From an uncultured Collinsella sp. (lineage in GTDB: Bacteria; Actinomycetota; Coriobacteriia; Coriobacteriales; Coriobacteriaceae), in contig CATWVA010000033.1 of assembly GCA_958354105.1 (NCBI GenBank), forward strand, positions 1 through 18,349: 18,349 nt of DNA, written 5' to 3'. This document shows positions 17,866 through 18,349 of the stretch, piece by piece (position 1 is the first letter of the stretch; the number at the start of each line of letters is the position of its first letter). Under the pieces are notes generated by a model. That model had not been told where the DNA came from. It searched no databases and saw nothing but the letters and a program-made list of their open reading frames with translations. Made by a program: the position numbers and the translations under genes.

Positions 17866-18188
17866 ATACCCCTCTCCTCTCATATAGGTATACAGGCCCC
17901 GGCGATTGCCGGGATGTTGGCGTGATGGGATTTTCGCTGTTGCTTCCAATCATCTGGCAGGCAGACTGAGCAGCAGGTACATGGCATGGAGAGAAGGCGT
18001 GCCAAGGCGAGGGGCGCTTGCGCACCGCAGGCCCAGCTACCCGTCTTGCACATGGCCGAGCGCCGCAAAGGCCGCATGCCGGATGCTCCCGGGCACGCCC
18101 CGGCGATGGGAAGCGCCCGCAACGGAAATCCGCATGCGGGTTTATTGTACCCCGCCGTCAAGTGTAATTTCGACAAATATAGGCGGGC
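17866..18188. other. Upstream region of nifJ, no gene seen
   Basis: A 323-bp GC-rich region with many short stems, for example a CCGGC/GCCGG hairpin near 17897-17911 in the presumed leader. CCCGCA and TGCGGG arms (about 18117-18141) are followed by TTTATTG and look like a plus-strand terminator. The minus strand reads GGGGTACAATAAA just before this, which may be the nifJ -10 with no good -35; that would give a leader of nearly 300 nt. No tRNA, rRNA or recognised small RNA was found. Confidence 0.35.
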
Positions 18189-18202
18189 GGTAAAGGTTTA
18201 CC
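18189..18202. promoter_or_regulatory. GGTAAA-GG-TTTACC palindrome, candidate operator upstream of nifJ
   Basis: A perfect 6-bp inverted repeat with a 2-bp centre lies about 35 bp upstream of the TACAAT-like element on the minus strand. It has the size and symmetry of a repressor or activator site. No regulator gene is adjacent, so the link is inference. Confidence 0.35.
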
Positions 18203-18264
18203 TCGGGTGACCGTCAAGGGGCGAGATGGCCCCTCCATCCCCGGGCGACTGGCCCTGGCGCGCC
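18203..18264. other. Non-coding stretch with short stems
   Basis: AGGGGC-GAGATG-GCCCCT forms a small hairpin near 18216-18233, and GGCGCGCC near 18258 is self-complementary. No gene is visible. Confidence 0.3.
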
Positions 18265-18305
18265 AAGGAGCGTCCCCAACTGCCGGCAGGAAAGGAACGT
18301 CCATT
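18265..18305. repeat. GC-rich repeat module, copy 3 (truncated)
   Basis: Reads AAGGAGCGTCCCCAACTGCC, then GGCAGGAAAGGAACGTCC, matching the first 38 positions of the 50-bp modules at 6576 and 12533 with few differences. After CGTCC it diverges. No CATTGGGGAC palindrome accompanies it within the window. Beyond it, AGCCCG/CGGGCT forms a hairpin close to the window edge. Confidence 0.7.
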
Positions 18306-18349
18306 ACAGTCGAAATTGTCAGCCCGGGCCCGTCTCGGGCTACGATTGA

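Noticed and set aside
17930..18150. 6S, SRP, tmRNA or RNase P RNA gene
   Set aside because: I looked for their conserved cores on both strands and found none; the complementary segments occur in an order that does not nest into one long stem.
17906..18193. Small plus-strand frames (up to 95 codons) upstream of nifJ
   Set aside because: Arg/Ala/Pro-rich translations typical of GC-rich non-coding DNA, with no ribosome site and no recognisable domain.

Overview
The window is GC-rich, bacterial and chromosomal in character, with nothing suggesting phage or plasmid. The gene set is a full-length single-chain pyruvate:ferredoxin oxidoreductase, a lone carbamate kinase, a LicR/cellobiose-type PTS operon, a LytS/LytR-like sensor pair, and an amino-acid permease paired with an amidohydrolase. 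Together with high GC and strongly GC-biased codon use, this fits an anaerobic gut actinobacterium of the Coriobacteriia; Collinsella is my best guess. That placement is inference from gene content and style, not a database match.

Layout: all confident genes but one are on the minus strand. From the left: a LytTR response regulator cut by the window edge (1-511) with its histidine kinase (550-1935), set off from the next unit by a terminator (1966-1994); an amidohydrolase (2053-3330) downstream of an APC-family permease (3462-4913); one plus-strand gene for a membrane-anchored C39-like cysteine peptidase (5275-6309); a repeat-rich intergenic region (6310-6720); a beta-glucoside operon (12274 down to 6778) ordered licR-type regulator, EIIA, EIIB, EIIC, 6-phospho-beta-glucosidase; a second repeat cluster (12392-12600); a carbamate kinase (12708-13670); a 0.65-kb intergenic region of hairpins and inverted repeats; the nifJ-type oxidoreductase (14326-17865); and a gene-free right end (17866-18349) carrying a third copy of one repeat.

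How it works together: the PTS would import and phosphorylate a beta-glucoside such as cellobiose, the GH1 enzyme would cleave the phosphorylated sugar, and pyruvate from glycolysis would be oxidised by the PFOR to acetyl-CoA and reduced ferredoxin. Carbamate kinase would make ATP from carbamoyl phosphate, but no gene that supplies this is in the window. The permease and amidohydrolase look like an uptake-and-hydrolysis pair for an unidentified amino-acid or amide substrate.

I see no defence island, CRISPR array, RNA gene or transposase. The most unusual content is non-coding: a dispersed composite repeat family (a 54-bp palindrome, a 50-bp GC-rich module, 62-bp tandem units and a tail shared with two terminators), and a 29-bp perfect inverted repeat wrapped around the terminator behind nifJ.
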